Shown: in pieces, positions 50,605 through 58,783 of the stretch
How the letters are laid out: each line of letters starts with the position of its first letter
Position numbering within the stretch: the first letter of the stretch is position 1
NCBI GenBank assembly: GCA_937910905.1
Contig: CALEPV010000043.1
Coordinates: forward strand, 1 to 64,000
DNA from: an uncultured Prevotellaceae bacterium
GTDB taxonomy: Bacteria; Bacteroidota; Bacteroidia; Bacteroidales; Bacteroidaceae
DNA length: 64,000 nt
Direction: 5' to 3'
Made by a program: the position numbers and the translations under genes
Notes under the pieces: generated by a model
Seen by the model: the letters and a program-made list of their open reading frames with translations, nothing else
The model's database searches: none
What the model was told of the DNA's origin: nothing

Positions 50605-52068
50605 CTATTTCCCCCACAGCTTGCTCATGTCCTCCAGCGTCTTACCTTTGGTCTCAGGCACAAGACGCCAAACGAAAATAGCTGCGACAGCGCATATCAG
50701 GCCATAGAGGGCATAGGTGAACCAATGGCCGAAGTCATCGCCATCTGTGATGTGCATGTTAAACATGGGAACGAATGTAGACGACACGATGAAGTTGAAG
50801 ATCCACTGGAAGGCCACGGCGATAGCCACAGCCGCACCACGGATAGTGTTGGGGAATATCTCGGCTATGAGCACCCAGCAGATGGGGCCCCATGAGAACA
50901 TGAACGAAGCCGAATAGACCATGATGCTGAGCATGGTCAGCATCTCCATGCCCTGATGACCGAAAGTAAGTGCCACACCGAAGGCACCCAGAGCCATGCC
51001 TATGCTGCCACAGATGAGCAGAGGCTTACGTCCCAGCTTCTCAACTGTGAACACCGCTACCAGCGTGAACAGTATGTTCACCACACCCATAACCACAGTG
51101 TTCACCATCGGGTTTGTCATGCCCATATCACCGAAGATGCGCGGTGCGTAGTAGAGTACGGCGTTGATGCCTACAGCCTGCTGGAATACGGATAGCATGA
51201 TGCCCACGAAGATGCACAGGTAGCCGTAGGTGAACAGCCGCTCGGTCTTCACGGTGATGGTCTCCTTGATGTCGTTGAGAATCTGCCGTGCCTTGCTGCT
51301 GCCGTTGATGCGCGACAGTATGTCCAGTGCCTTCCCGTCATGTCCTATGCTGACTAAATAACGCGGCGTTTCCGGCACGAAACAGATGAGCAACGTGAAC
51401 AGCCCTGCCGGAACAGCTTCTGAGCCGAACATGTATCGCCAGCCTGTGGCAATAGTCCAAGGGTCACTGTCGGGACTCACGGCATTCACTCCTTGGCCTA
51501 TAGCCTCAATGATAGGGTTGGTGTGTTCTCCCAAGATGAGGAAGTTGACAAAATAGACCACTAACTGACCGAAGATGATGGCAAACTGGTTCCAGCTGAC
51601 TAGCATACCTCTGATTTCGGACGGAGCCACCTCGCCTATGTACATAGGGCAGATGGCAGATGCCAGCCCGACTCCTATACCGCCAATGACACGATAGACA
51701 TTGAATGCTATAAGGAGCGAGAACGACGGTACGCCGTGTTTGAACAACAAGAACTCAGGACTCATCGACCCAAGTGCTGATACGAAGAACAGCAACCCCG
51801 CCACCATCAACGCTCTCTTGCGGCCCAAGGACGAGGCAAGCCATCCCGACAGAGCCGAGCCGATGATGCATCCGATGAGGGCACTCGACGACGTGAAACC
51901 ATGCATGAAGTCGGTATATACAAAATCCTGCGAGCTAATGAAGAAAGCCTGCAGGCCTTTCTCCGCACCGGATATCACGGCGGTGTCGTAACCAAAGAGC
52001 AGACCACCCAGCACCGCCACCATAACTATTCCTATGAGGTAGCTTTTGTTTCCTTTATCGGATGTCAT
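50605..52068 (-). CDS. xylE: Sugar-porter MFS, D-xylose:H+ symporter type
   Basis: The 487-aa inner-membrane protein has 12 helices. Sugar-porter motifs are: GGLLFGYDTAVISG, ASSLGRKRALMVAG, RVIGGIGVGLASAICPMYIG then EVAPSEIRGMLVSW, VPETPRYLVS, QQAVGINAVLYYAPRIF and VPETKGKTLE near the end. These place it with XylE/GLUT transporters, and GYDTAVISGA matches XylE. Downstream xylB and xylA on the same strand support D-xylose as substrate. It is divergent from the GH43-GH29 genes. Confidence 0.92.
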   Translation of the reverse strand: MTSDKGNKSYLIGIVMVAVLGGLLFGYDTAVISGAEKGLQAFFISSQDFVYTDFMHGFTSSSALIGCIIGSALSGWLASSLGRKRALMVAGLLFFVSALGSMSPEFLLFKHGVPSFSLLIAFNVYRVIGGIGVGLASAICPMYIGEVAPSEIRGMLVSWNQFAIIFGQLVVYFVNFLILGEHTNPIIEAIGQGVNAVSPDSDPWTIATGWRYMFGSEAVPAGLFTLLICFVPETPRYLVSIGHDGKALDILSRINGSSKARQILNDIKETITVKTERLFTYGYLCIFVGIMLSVFQQAVGINAVLYYAPRIFGDMGMTNPMVNTVVMGVVNILFTLVAVFTVEKLGRKPLLICGSIGMALGAFGVALTFGHQGMEMLTMLSIMVYSASFMFSWGPICWVLIAEIFPNTIRGAAVAIAVAFQWIFNFIVSSTFVPMFNMHITDGDDFGHWFTYALYGLICAVAAIFVWRLVPETKGKTLEDMSKLWGK

Positions 52069-52151
52069 TGTTCGTACGATATGTATTAAGGGTTAGGGAA
52101 TGAAGTATTTTTTCAAGAGAACTCGGATTCTTTGTGTGAGCCTCATGGCTG

Positions 52152-52295
52152 CAAATATACATTGCTTAGACTATGCTTCATTCAGTATTTGTTACATTTG
52201 CTTTCCTGTTTTGTTTCATTTGGCCATGGTGATACTTATTTTGAAACGAATGTAACAAAACACAGCATCTGCTAGTATAATTCATTATATATTTG
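52152..52295. promoter_or_regulatory. Symmetric divergent xyl promoter/operator
   Basis: Two -7 boxes, both TATATTTG, face outward: minus strand 52159-52152 for xylE and plus strand 52288-52295 for GH43. TTTGTTACATT (52188-52198) and its exact inverse AATGTAACAAA (52249-52259) each lie exactly 28 nt from their -7 box. A further TTTGTTTCATT is at 52210-52220, and TTGAAACGAA overlaps the right site. Neither promoter has a recognisable -33, so the site likely binds an activator covering the -33 region. Confidence 0.7.
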
Positions 52296-52338
52296 CAACA
52301 TGACTATTCTGACCTGTTATTATCAAATCATACATACA

Positions 52339-53997
52339 ATGCACAAATTCCTCATGACGTGCCTAATAGCAATAGTTGCATTAGGCAGCGCGGCACAGGA
52401 TGCCGTATTCTCCTATTTCGAGTACACAGGTCACGACCAGTGCTTCGAGAAGGACATTAATCCTACGACAGAGTTCCTGAACCCCATACTGGCGGGCTTC
52501 TATCCCGACCCTGCCGTATGCCGTAAGGGTGACACCTACTATCTGGTGAACTCGTCGTTCTCGTTCTTCCCCGGGGTGCCCATCTTCGAATCGAAAGACC
52601 TAGTCAACTGGCAGCAGATTGGCCATGTGCTCGACCGCGAGTCGCAGTTGCAACTGCAAGGGCAGTGGGTGTCGGGCGGCATCTATGCGCCGGCCGTCAG
52701 TTACAACGAGAAGAATGAGACTTTCTACATGATTACTACCAATGTGGGCAAGGGCGGCAACTTCTACGTGAAAACCCGCGACCCGCACCAGGGCTGGAGC
52801 GACCCCATCTACCTGCCCAAGGTGGACGGCATAGACCCCTCGTTCCTCTTCGACCGTGATGGACGGGCCTACATCGTACACAACGCCCCCGTCTATGGCG
52901 AGGCTGAATACGAGGGGCAGCGGGCCATACGTCTGCTGGAGTTCAGCGTAGCAGGCGACAGCATCGTGGGCGAACCCACAGAGATTGTGCGCGGCGGCAC
53001 GCACGTCACCGAGCACCCCATCTGGATTGAGGGGCCTCATCTCTACCATATCGGCAAGTATTACTATCTGATGTGTGCCGAGGGCGGTACGGGCGACGGC
53101 CACAGCGAGGTTATCTTCCGTGCCAAGAAGCCTCAGGGACCGTGGGAGGAATGTCCGCACAACCCCATCCTGACCCAACGCAACCTGAGTGACAGCCGTC
53201 CTGACAAGGTTACCTCGACAGGTCATGCCGACCTGATTCAGACTAAGGAAGGCGAATGGTGGGCTGTGTTCCTAGGTTGCCGCCCCTACGAGGGCGGCAT
53301 GTACAACACCGGGCGCGAGACATTTCTGCTACCGGTGACATGGAACGACGGCTGGCCTCAGATACTTGAGAAGGGCAAGGCTGTGCCTACCGTGGTGGAG
53401 AAGAAGGGGCTGTCGGTCAGCGGCGAGACACTCACTGGCAATTTCTCCTATACCGACCGCTTCGACGGCCAGACGCTGCACCGGCGTTGGCTCTTCCTGC
53501 GCAACCCGCTGGCCGATGCCTATACGCTCACCGCCAAGGGCCTGACACTGCATCCTTCTACGGGCAGTATTAAGCAGACCAAACCGCTGTCAGCCATCTT
53601 CTGCCGCCAGCAGCACATCTGCTGCACCGTAGAGACAGAACTGTCGTTTGCGCCAAGCTCGTCGAAGCGTCTGGCCGGAATGACCGTATTCCAGGACGAG
53701 AATCATCACCTGCTGTTCGGCAAGACCATGCTCAACGGCCGTCCCGCACTGGTACTGAAACGTGTGGAGAAGGAAGAGATGCTTATCGGCTCCTGCTTCC
53801 TGCCAGACAACGACACGCCTGTCCGCCTGAAGATTGAGGCCGACGGACGCTACTACAACTTCTACTATGCCCTGGGCGACAACACTCTATGGCAACCTAT
53901 CGCCATGGGTGTCGATGCCTCCAATGTCAGCACGGCCCGCTCCGGCGGTTTCATAGGTGCCATGATAGGACTGTACGTAACCAAACACAACGATTAG
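52339..53997 (+). CDS. Secreted GH43 beta-xylosidase/arabinofuranosidase
   Basis: The ATG at 52339 gives 552 aa beginning MHKFLMTCLIAIVALGS, a signal peptide; the longer frame upstream is rejected. The five-bladed propeller of family 43 shows its three acids: FYPDPAVCRKGDTYYLVNSS (general base Asp), DGIDPSFLFDRDGRAYI (pKa-tuning Asp) and WIEGPHLYHIGKYYYLM (general acid Glu). The last 190 residues form the beta-sandwich (DUF1349-like) typical of GH43 xylosidases. It is expressed from the shared xyl operator and probably releases xylose or arabinose from xylo-oligosaccharides outside the cytoplasm. Confidence 0.92.
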   Translation: MHKFLMTCLIAIVALGSAAQDAVFSYFEYTGHDQCFEKDINPTTEFLNPILAGFYPDPAVCRKGDTYYLVNSSFSFFPGVPIFESKDLVNWQQIGHVLDRESQLQLQGQWVSGGIYAPAVSYNEKNETFYMITTNVGKGGNFYVKTRDPHQGWSDPIYLPKVDGIDPSFLFDRDGRAYIVHNAPVYGEAEYEGQRAIRLLEFSVAGDSIVGEPTEIVRGGTHVTEHPIWIEGPHLYHIGKYYYLMCAEGGTGDGHSEVIFRAKKPQGPWEECPHNPILTQRNLSDSRPDKVTSTGHADLIQTKEGEWWAVFLGCRPYEGGMYNTGRETFLLPVTWNDGWPQILEKGKAVPTVVEKKGLSVSGETLTGNFSYTDRFDGQTLHRRWLFLRNPLADAYTLTAKGLTLHPSTGSIKQTKPLSAIFCRQQHICCTVETELSFAPSSSKRLAGMTVFQDENHHLLFGKTMLNGRPALVLKRVEKEEMLIGSCFLPDNDTPVRLKIEADGRYYNFYYALGDNTLWQPIAMGVDASNVSTARSGGFIGAMIGLYVTKHND

Positions 53998-53998
53998 T

Positions 53999-55774
53999 AT
54001 GACAACGTATATGAAGACTCTGCTTGCCGCATGCTCCTTGCTGTGCCTCGCAGCAACCATGCATGCACAACACGACACTGACGTTCAGTGCCGCCAGACA
54101 TCCGCACTGCCGGAACTGCCGCCTATGCCCGATATACAACCGCCCAAGGCTGTGGGCAGCGTTGCAATGGGCGATGCATCCGCTTTTCAGGAAGTACAAC
54201 TCGACATACCTGTTGCCGACGGACCGTTCAAGCCCAACTGGGAGTCAATAGAACAGAACTATCCAGGTAATCCGGAGTGGCTGCGCGAAGCCAAGATAGG
54301 CTTCTGGGTACACTTCGGTCCGCAGGCTGCCGGCGAGAGCGGCGACTGGTATGCACGCAACCTGTACAAACAAGGACACAGGGCCTACACGAACCACCTC
54401 AGACGCTACGGTCACCCGTCGGAGGTGGGCTACAAGGATGTGCTGAACGAGTGGAATCCCACCAAGTTAGACCCGGAGGCACTGACGGCACTGTATCAGA
54501 AGGCCGGAGCACGCTTTCTGATGATACAGGGCGTACACCACGATAACTACGACCTGTGGAACTCGCGCTACCAGCCCTGGAACTCTGTGAATGTAGGTCC
54601 GAAGCGCGACCTGTTGCACGAGTGGGTCACCGCCTGCCGCAAGCATGGGATGCATTATGGCGTCACGTTCCACCACGAGTATACGTGGTGGTGGTGGCAA
54701 ACGGCCTTCGGTGCCGACAGGACGGGCGACAAGGCGGGTGTGCCCTATGACGGTAACCTGACGCTGGCCGACGGCAAAGGCAAGTGGTGGGAAGGGCTGG
54801 ATCCGCGCCGCCTCTACGGTATCGACCTGCGCGAGTACGAGAGTGTCGAGGAAAAGGCACGCACCGACTGGAACGCGCCCAACGACGGCATCTACACCGG
54901 CCATCTCGACTATGCCAAGTGGTATGCCACTCAGTGGGCACTGCGCATGATGGACGTGGTGGTGAACTACGACCCCGACTTCATCTACACCGACGGTATC
55001 ACCCAAGGGCCATTTGTGGGCGACGGCACGGGCACCGGCTATAAGTGCAACGCCATGCAGACAGTGCTGGCCGACTACTACAACCGCACCCTCCAGCGGC
55101 GCGGCGAAGTCAATACCTTCAGCATCATCAAGTTCCGACGCCCCACCAACGGAGCCGTAAACACAGCCGAGTTCGGTTTCCCCGACAGCATCATCACCTC
55201 GCAACCCTGGATACGCGAGGCTCCCGTAGGCGACTGGTTCTATTCACCAGGATTTATATATGATGCCGCCACCGTTGTACGCTTCATCATAGAAGCTGTC
55301 AGTCGCGACGGCAACGTAGCACTGAACATTCCCCTGCGACCTGATGGATCCATCGAAGATGCCTGTGTCGATATGCTCGAGAGAGTCGGACAGTGGCTGA
55401 AGGTCAACGGCCAAGCCATCTACGGCAGCCATGCCTGGACAACCATCGGCGAGGGCGAGACGAAGAACGGCAAACTGAAGACGATGCCGGGCGGCAATCT
55501 GGGGAGAGCACATGCTGACTTTCCATACACACCCGACGACATACGTTTCACCGTGGGCAAGGACAGCAGCCTCTATGCCTTCACGCTGGCTGTGCCTCAA
55601 CCTGAACAGACACTCTGTATCAAGAGCCTCGCCAAAGGCAGTATGCCTATAAAGAATGTTACCTTGTTAGGCTATCAGGGGCAAATACAATGGGAACAAA
55701 CAACAGACGGACTATCTATCGTTTGCCCCCATCAAATGCCATGTTTATATGCCGTTACCTTTTGCATTCAGTAA
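53999..55774 (+). CDS. GH29 alpha-L-fucosidase-family protein, secreted
   Basis: The start at 53999 is 1 nt after the GH43 stop; an alternative ATG at 54011 (MKTLLAACSLLC) equally precedes the signal peptide. In this 591-aa protein the GH29 barrel is visible in KIGFWVHFGPQAAGESGDWY, FLMIQGVHHDNYDLWNSRY, GVTFHHEYTWWWWQ and the nucleophile region PDFIYTDG near residue 330. A C-terminal beta-sandwich follows (GNVALNIPLRPDGSI, WLKVNGQAIYGSHAW). Fucose occurs on xyloglucan, so co-expression with a GH43 suits hemicellulose trimming. The GH29 family also has members of other specificity. Confidence 0.88.
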   Translation: MTTYMKTLLAACSLLCLAATMHAQHDTDVQCRQTSALPELPPMPDIQPPKAVGSVAMGDASAFQEVQLDIPVADGPFKPNWESIEQNYPGNPEWLREAKIGFWVHFGPQAAGESGDWYARNLYKQGHRAYTNHLRRYGHPSEVGYKDVLNEWNPTKLDPEALTALYQKAGARFLMIQGVHHDNYDLWNSRYQPWNSVNVGPKRDLLHEWVTACRKHGMHYGVTFHHEYTWWWWQTAFGADRTGDKAGVPYDGNLTLADGKGKWWEGLDPRRLYGIDLREYESVEEKARTDWNAPNDGIYTGHLDYAKWYATQWALRMMDVVVNYDPDFIYTDGITQGPFVGDGTGTGYKCNAMQTVLADYYNRTLQRRGEVNTFSIIKFRRPTNGAVNTAEFGFPDSIITSQPWIREAPVGDWFYSPGFIYDAATVVRFIIEAVSRDGNVALNIPLRPDGSIEDACVDMLERVGQWLKVNGQAIYGSHAWTTIGEGETKNGKLKTMPGGNLGRAHADFPYTPDDIRFTVGKDSSLYAFTLAVPQPEQTLCIKSLAKGSMPIKNVTLLGYQGQIQWEQTTDGLSIVCPHQMPCLYAVTFCIQ

Positions 55775-55785
55775 AGGGTAACGGC
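55751..55785. terminator. Bidirectional terminator between GH29 and uxuB
   Basis: GCCGTTACCTTT (55751-55762) and AAGGGTAACGGC (55774-55785) form a 12-position stem with one mismatch and an 11-nt loop. The GH29 stop lies within it and the uxuB stop is 11 nt further on. A/T-rich sequence follows on the plus strand. Confidence 0.7.
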
Positions 55786-55795
55786 ATACCCTTAT

Positions 55796-57382
55796 TTATC
55801 TTGCGCTTACATATTTGTGCAGTGTCGCCCTTACCGCACCGTTGCCGGCGAAGAGTTCCTGCACCATGCCCTCTATCTGCTCGCCCAGACCGGCCTCGTA
55901 GAGGTCAAGACCGAATACATCCTGACGGCTGTAGAGTTGACGCAGGCAACTGTAGTCCTGCTGGGGTCTGCCCACCTCAAGCGGAGCAACGATCTGCTGC
56001 AACTCCGCAAGCATGGGATCGGGCGAAGGGTCGAAGGGAGTGCCGTCGTCTTTGATACCTTTCAGGTAGCGGGCATAGCCTGCCAGAACGAGCGGGATGA
56101 GCACGAGGTTCTGCATGTCCAGACCTCGGGCGATGTACTTCTTGATGGTCTCGCCAAAGCGGATAGGGAGTTTCTGAGATGTGTCCATAGCGATGCGCTG
56201 CGGAGCGTCGGGCATGAAGGGATTGGGCAGGCGGCGGTTGATGACAGCTCCGATGAACTCATACGGGTTCAGAACTCCCGGGTCGGTCACCACGGGCATA
56301 GCCTCGATGTAGCCAATCTTCTGGATGAAGGTGCGCAGGTCCTTGTCCTGCATCTCGGCACTGATGAGGGTGTAGCCCAGCAGACATCCGTAGATGCTCA
56401 TGGCGGTGTGGAGGGGGTTGAGGCATGTGGTCACTTTCATCGTCTCCACCTTATCGACGGTCTCGCGTGTGGTGTAAAGCGCGCCACCCAGATCGAGGGG
56501 CGGGCGGCCGTTGGTGTAGTGGTCCTCGATGACCAGGTACTGCGTTTCCTCGGCATTCACGAACGGCGCGGTGAAGGTGTGGCGTTCCGTCTCGATGTAG
56601 TTGTTGTCCTCAAAGCCGTCGGCCTCAAGGAGTTCCTTCACCTTCTGGTGGGGTCGCGGGGTGATTTTGTCTATCATCGACCAGGGGAATGTCACCTTGG
56701 TCTCATCGCAGAGATAGTCGAGGAAGGCCTGCGGCACGAGGCCGTCGTTCACCCACCGTCCGGCATAGGCCATGACACCGGCTCGCACCTTGTCGCCGTT
56801 GTGCGAGCAGTTGTCCATGGACTGTACTGTCAGCGGGAAGCCCCCTGCCTGCCAGCGTTCGTAGAGCAGAGCCGTCACCTTGCCCAAGGCGAAGACGGGG
56901 TTCATCCCGCGTGCCAGGTCGGCCTCGTTGAAGCCGTAGCCTTTCTCGGTGATGGTGAATGAGATCATCTGCAGCGAGGGGTTGCGGAAAATCTCCACAA
57001 GCCTCTGCCAGTCGGGGAACTGCGGGTCGGCCTTGAGGGCCTCGGTGACGCTTGCGATGACTTTCTTCTCGATGTTGCCGTCGCCCTGTAGCGAGACGAG
57101 CAGCGAGAGGTTGTCGTAGGGGGTGTAGGCCTTGTCGATGACCTCGAAGTCGAAGGTCTCTGCCACGATGACGCCTCGGTCGTACTTGCCCGTGTTCAGC
57201 GCGTCGTTGAGGATGGCGGCGGGGAAGGCACGGAAGATGTTGCCACCGCCGAAGTGCACCCACGTGGGGTTCTTGGCCGTGTTCGCGCGCACGGCCTGTA
57301 TGTCGAAGTTGGGGAGCCGGTAGCCCTTTTGCTCCCATTCTGCGGCGTTGAGGCTGCCGCTTAATAAGTCAGTAAGTTTCAT
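55796..57382 (-). CDS. uxuB: Fructuronate reductase (mannitol dehydrogenase family)
   Basis: This 528-aa long-chain polyol dehydrogenase-type protein has the N-terminal Rossmann motif THVHFGGGNIFRAF-like (TWVHFGGGNIFRAFP near residue 40). The central MDNCSHNGDKVRAGV and the C-terminal catalytic segment ITPRPHQKVKELL also fit. It reduces D-fructuronate to D-mannonate with NADH. Tagaturonate reduction is the alternative, but the adjacent uxuA (mannonate dehydratase) favours fructuronate. It is somewhat longer than the E. coli enzyme (about 486 aa). Last gene of the hexuronate operon. Confidence 0.85.
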   Translation of the reverse strand: MKLTDLLSGSLNAAEWEQKGYRLPNFDIQAVRANTAKNPTWVHFGGGNIFRAFPAAILNDALNTGKYDRGVIVAETFDFEVIDKAYTPYDNLSLLVSLQGDGNIEKKVIASVTEALKADPQFPDWQRLVEIFRNPSLQMISFTITEKGYGFNEADLARGMNPVFALGKVTALLYERWQAGGFPLTVQSMDNCSHNGDKVRAGVMAYAGRWVNDGLVPQAFLDYLCDETKVTFPWSMIDKITPRPHQKVKELLEADGFEDNNYIETERHTFTAPFVNAEETQYLVIEDHYTNGRPPLDLGGALYTTRETVDKVETMKVTTCLNPLHTAMSIYGCLLGYTLISAEMQDKDLRTFIQKIGYIEAMPVVTDPGVLNPYEFIGAVINRRLPNPFMPDAPQRIAMDTSQKLPIRFGETIKKYIARGLDMQNLVLIPLVLAGYARYLKGIKDDGTPFDPSPDPMLAELQQIVAPLEVGRPQQDYSCLRQLYSRQDVFGLDLYEAGLGEQIEGMVQELFAGNGAVRATLHKYVSAR

Positions 57383-57387
57383 GCTTT

Positions 57388-57482
57388 GGGTTTCAAGTTT
57401 CAGGTTTAACTTCGTTGACTCTTGTCACGACTCGGCCAACCGTGCAAGCACGATGGCTCTCGCTGCTCCAAGAGTTCAGGTT
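57388..57482. repeat. uxuA-uxuB spacer with inverted heptamer repeat
   Basis: Positions 57388-57407 read, on the minus strand, as AAACCTGAAACTTGAAACCC, the AMCYTGA heptamer of 40394-40482. A second fragment is at 57475-57485. No gene lies between. Confidence 0.6.
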
Positions 57483-58736
57483 TCAGTCGAAGAATCCCGG
57501 CTGCTTGTAGGGGATGCCCAGCTCGCGATCCACGGTGGCGAGGATGCCCTGCACCTGTGCCATGGCGAACATGCGGCCCAGCAACGTATAGCCTGCGTTG
57601 TGGCCGTGGCTGCTCTCGTCGAAGATGCCGCCGGGTTCATCGGTGAGGGTCATGCCGTGGTCCACACGCATGGGGAGGTTCGGGTTCTCCTGCTCGAAGA
57701 TGCGGCACAGCTCGATGAGGTCGGCTCTTCCGCCCAGGTGCGAAGCCTCGGTGAAGTCGCCGTTGGGGAAGATGTGGCACGAGCGCAGGTGTACGAAGTG
57801 TGTGCGCGGTGCGAACTTCTTCGCCAGCCAGACTACGTTGTTGTAGGCTCCGGCAGAGAGGCTGCCGGCACAGAAGGTGAGTCCGTTGTGCTTGTTGGGT
57901 ACGGCATCGAGGAACCACTGTATGTCGTCCTCGGTGCGCACGATGCGCGGCAGCCCCAGGATTTCGATGGGCGGGTCGTCGGGGTGCACACACAAGTTCA
58001 TGTTGCACTCCTCACACACCGGCATGACGGCTTCGAGGAAGTACTTCATGTTCTGGCGCAGCTGTGCCTTGTCGATGCCCTTGTAGAGGTCGAGGAACTC
58101 ACGGAACTTCTGCACGGGTGCCTCGTCGTTCTCGCTGAAGTTGCCGCTGACGAAGCCCTGTGTCTTGATGACGATGTTCTCCACCAGTTTGTGGTCCTGC
58201 TCGGGAGTCATGGACCTGGCCAGCGCGTCGGCCTCGGCCAGCACATCACGCCCCTCGCCGTAGCCCTCTGGGAAGCGGAAGGCAGCCCATTCCTCGCGCG
58301 CACCCGCGCGCTTCAATATATAGATGTCGAAGTATGCAAACTCGCCATAGTTGAAGTAGAGGTTCGATGCGCCGTTGGGGTTGGCATGTGCCAGGTCGGT
58401 GCGTGCCCAGTCGAGCACGGGCATGAAGTTGTAGCAGACGCAGTGTATGCCCTCGGCCGCGAGGTTGCGCAGCGACTGCCTATAGACCTCTATCTGCTCG
58501 TCGCGGTCGGGGCCGCCATACTTGATGGTTTCCACCACCGGCAGGCTCTCCACCACGCTCCAGCGCATGCCATAGCTCTCTATGTACTCACGCAGGTCGC
58601 GGATGCGCTCGCGCGTCCACACCTCGCCGAGTGGCACGTCGTGCAGGGCTGTGACGATGCCCTCCACCCCGATTTGTCTTAACTGGGCAAGAGTGATCTT
58701 ATCCTTCTTGCCGAACCAACGCCATGTTCTTTCCAT
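57483..58736 (-). CDS. uxuA: Mannonate dehydratase
   Basis: The 417-aa TIM-barrel enzyme dehydrates D-mannonate to 2-keto-3-deoxygluconate. Motifs are: MERTWRWFGKKDKITLAQLR near the start, GVEGIVTALHDVPLGEVW, VVESLPVVETIK, CYNFMPVLDWARTDL, metal-binding CVHPDDPPIEILGLPRIV near residue 255, and FVHLRSCHIFPNGDFTEASH with MRVDHGMTLTDE. These are diagnostic of UxuA. It sits between exuT and uxuB in the operon. Confidence 0.96.
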   Translation of the reverse strand: MERTWRWFGKKDKITLAQLRQIGVEGIVTALHDVPLGEVWTRERIRDLREYIESYGMRWSVVESLPVVETIKYGGPDRDEQIEVYRQSLRNLAAEGIHCVCYNFMPVLDWARTDLAHANPNGASNLYFNYGEFAYFDIYILKRAGAREEWAAFRFPEGYGEGRDVLAEADALARSMTPEQDHKLVENIVIKTQGFVSGNFSENDEAPVQKFREFLDLYKGIDKAQLRQNMKYFLEAVMPVCEECNMNLCVHPDDPPIEILGLPRIVRTEDDIQWFLDAVPNKHNGLTFCAGSLSAGAYNNVVWLAKKFAPRTHFVHLRSCHIFPNGDFTEASHLGGRADLIELCRIFEQENPNLPMRVDHGMTLTDEPGGIFDESSHGHNAGYTLLGRMFAMAQVQGILATVDRELGIPYKQPGFFD

Positions 58737-58743
58737 ATCTTTT

Positions 58744-58783
58744 CGTTATTACGTTGTATCGTTATTACGTTATCACGTTGCAT
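58744..58783. repeat. Octanucleotide tandem repeat (CGTTATTA)
   Basis: Five degenerate 8-bp units (CGTTATTA, CGTTGTAT, CGTTATTA, CGTTATCA, CGTTGCAT) fill the spacer and reach the exuT stop codon. Same family as 48934-48967, also upstream of a sugar-catabolic gene start. Confidence 0.75.

Noticed and set aside
57348..58682. Plus-strand 444-codon frame opposite uxuA
   Set aside because: UxuA motifs on the minus strand are complete; the shadow frame has no domain pattern.
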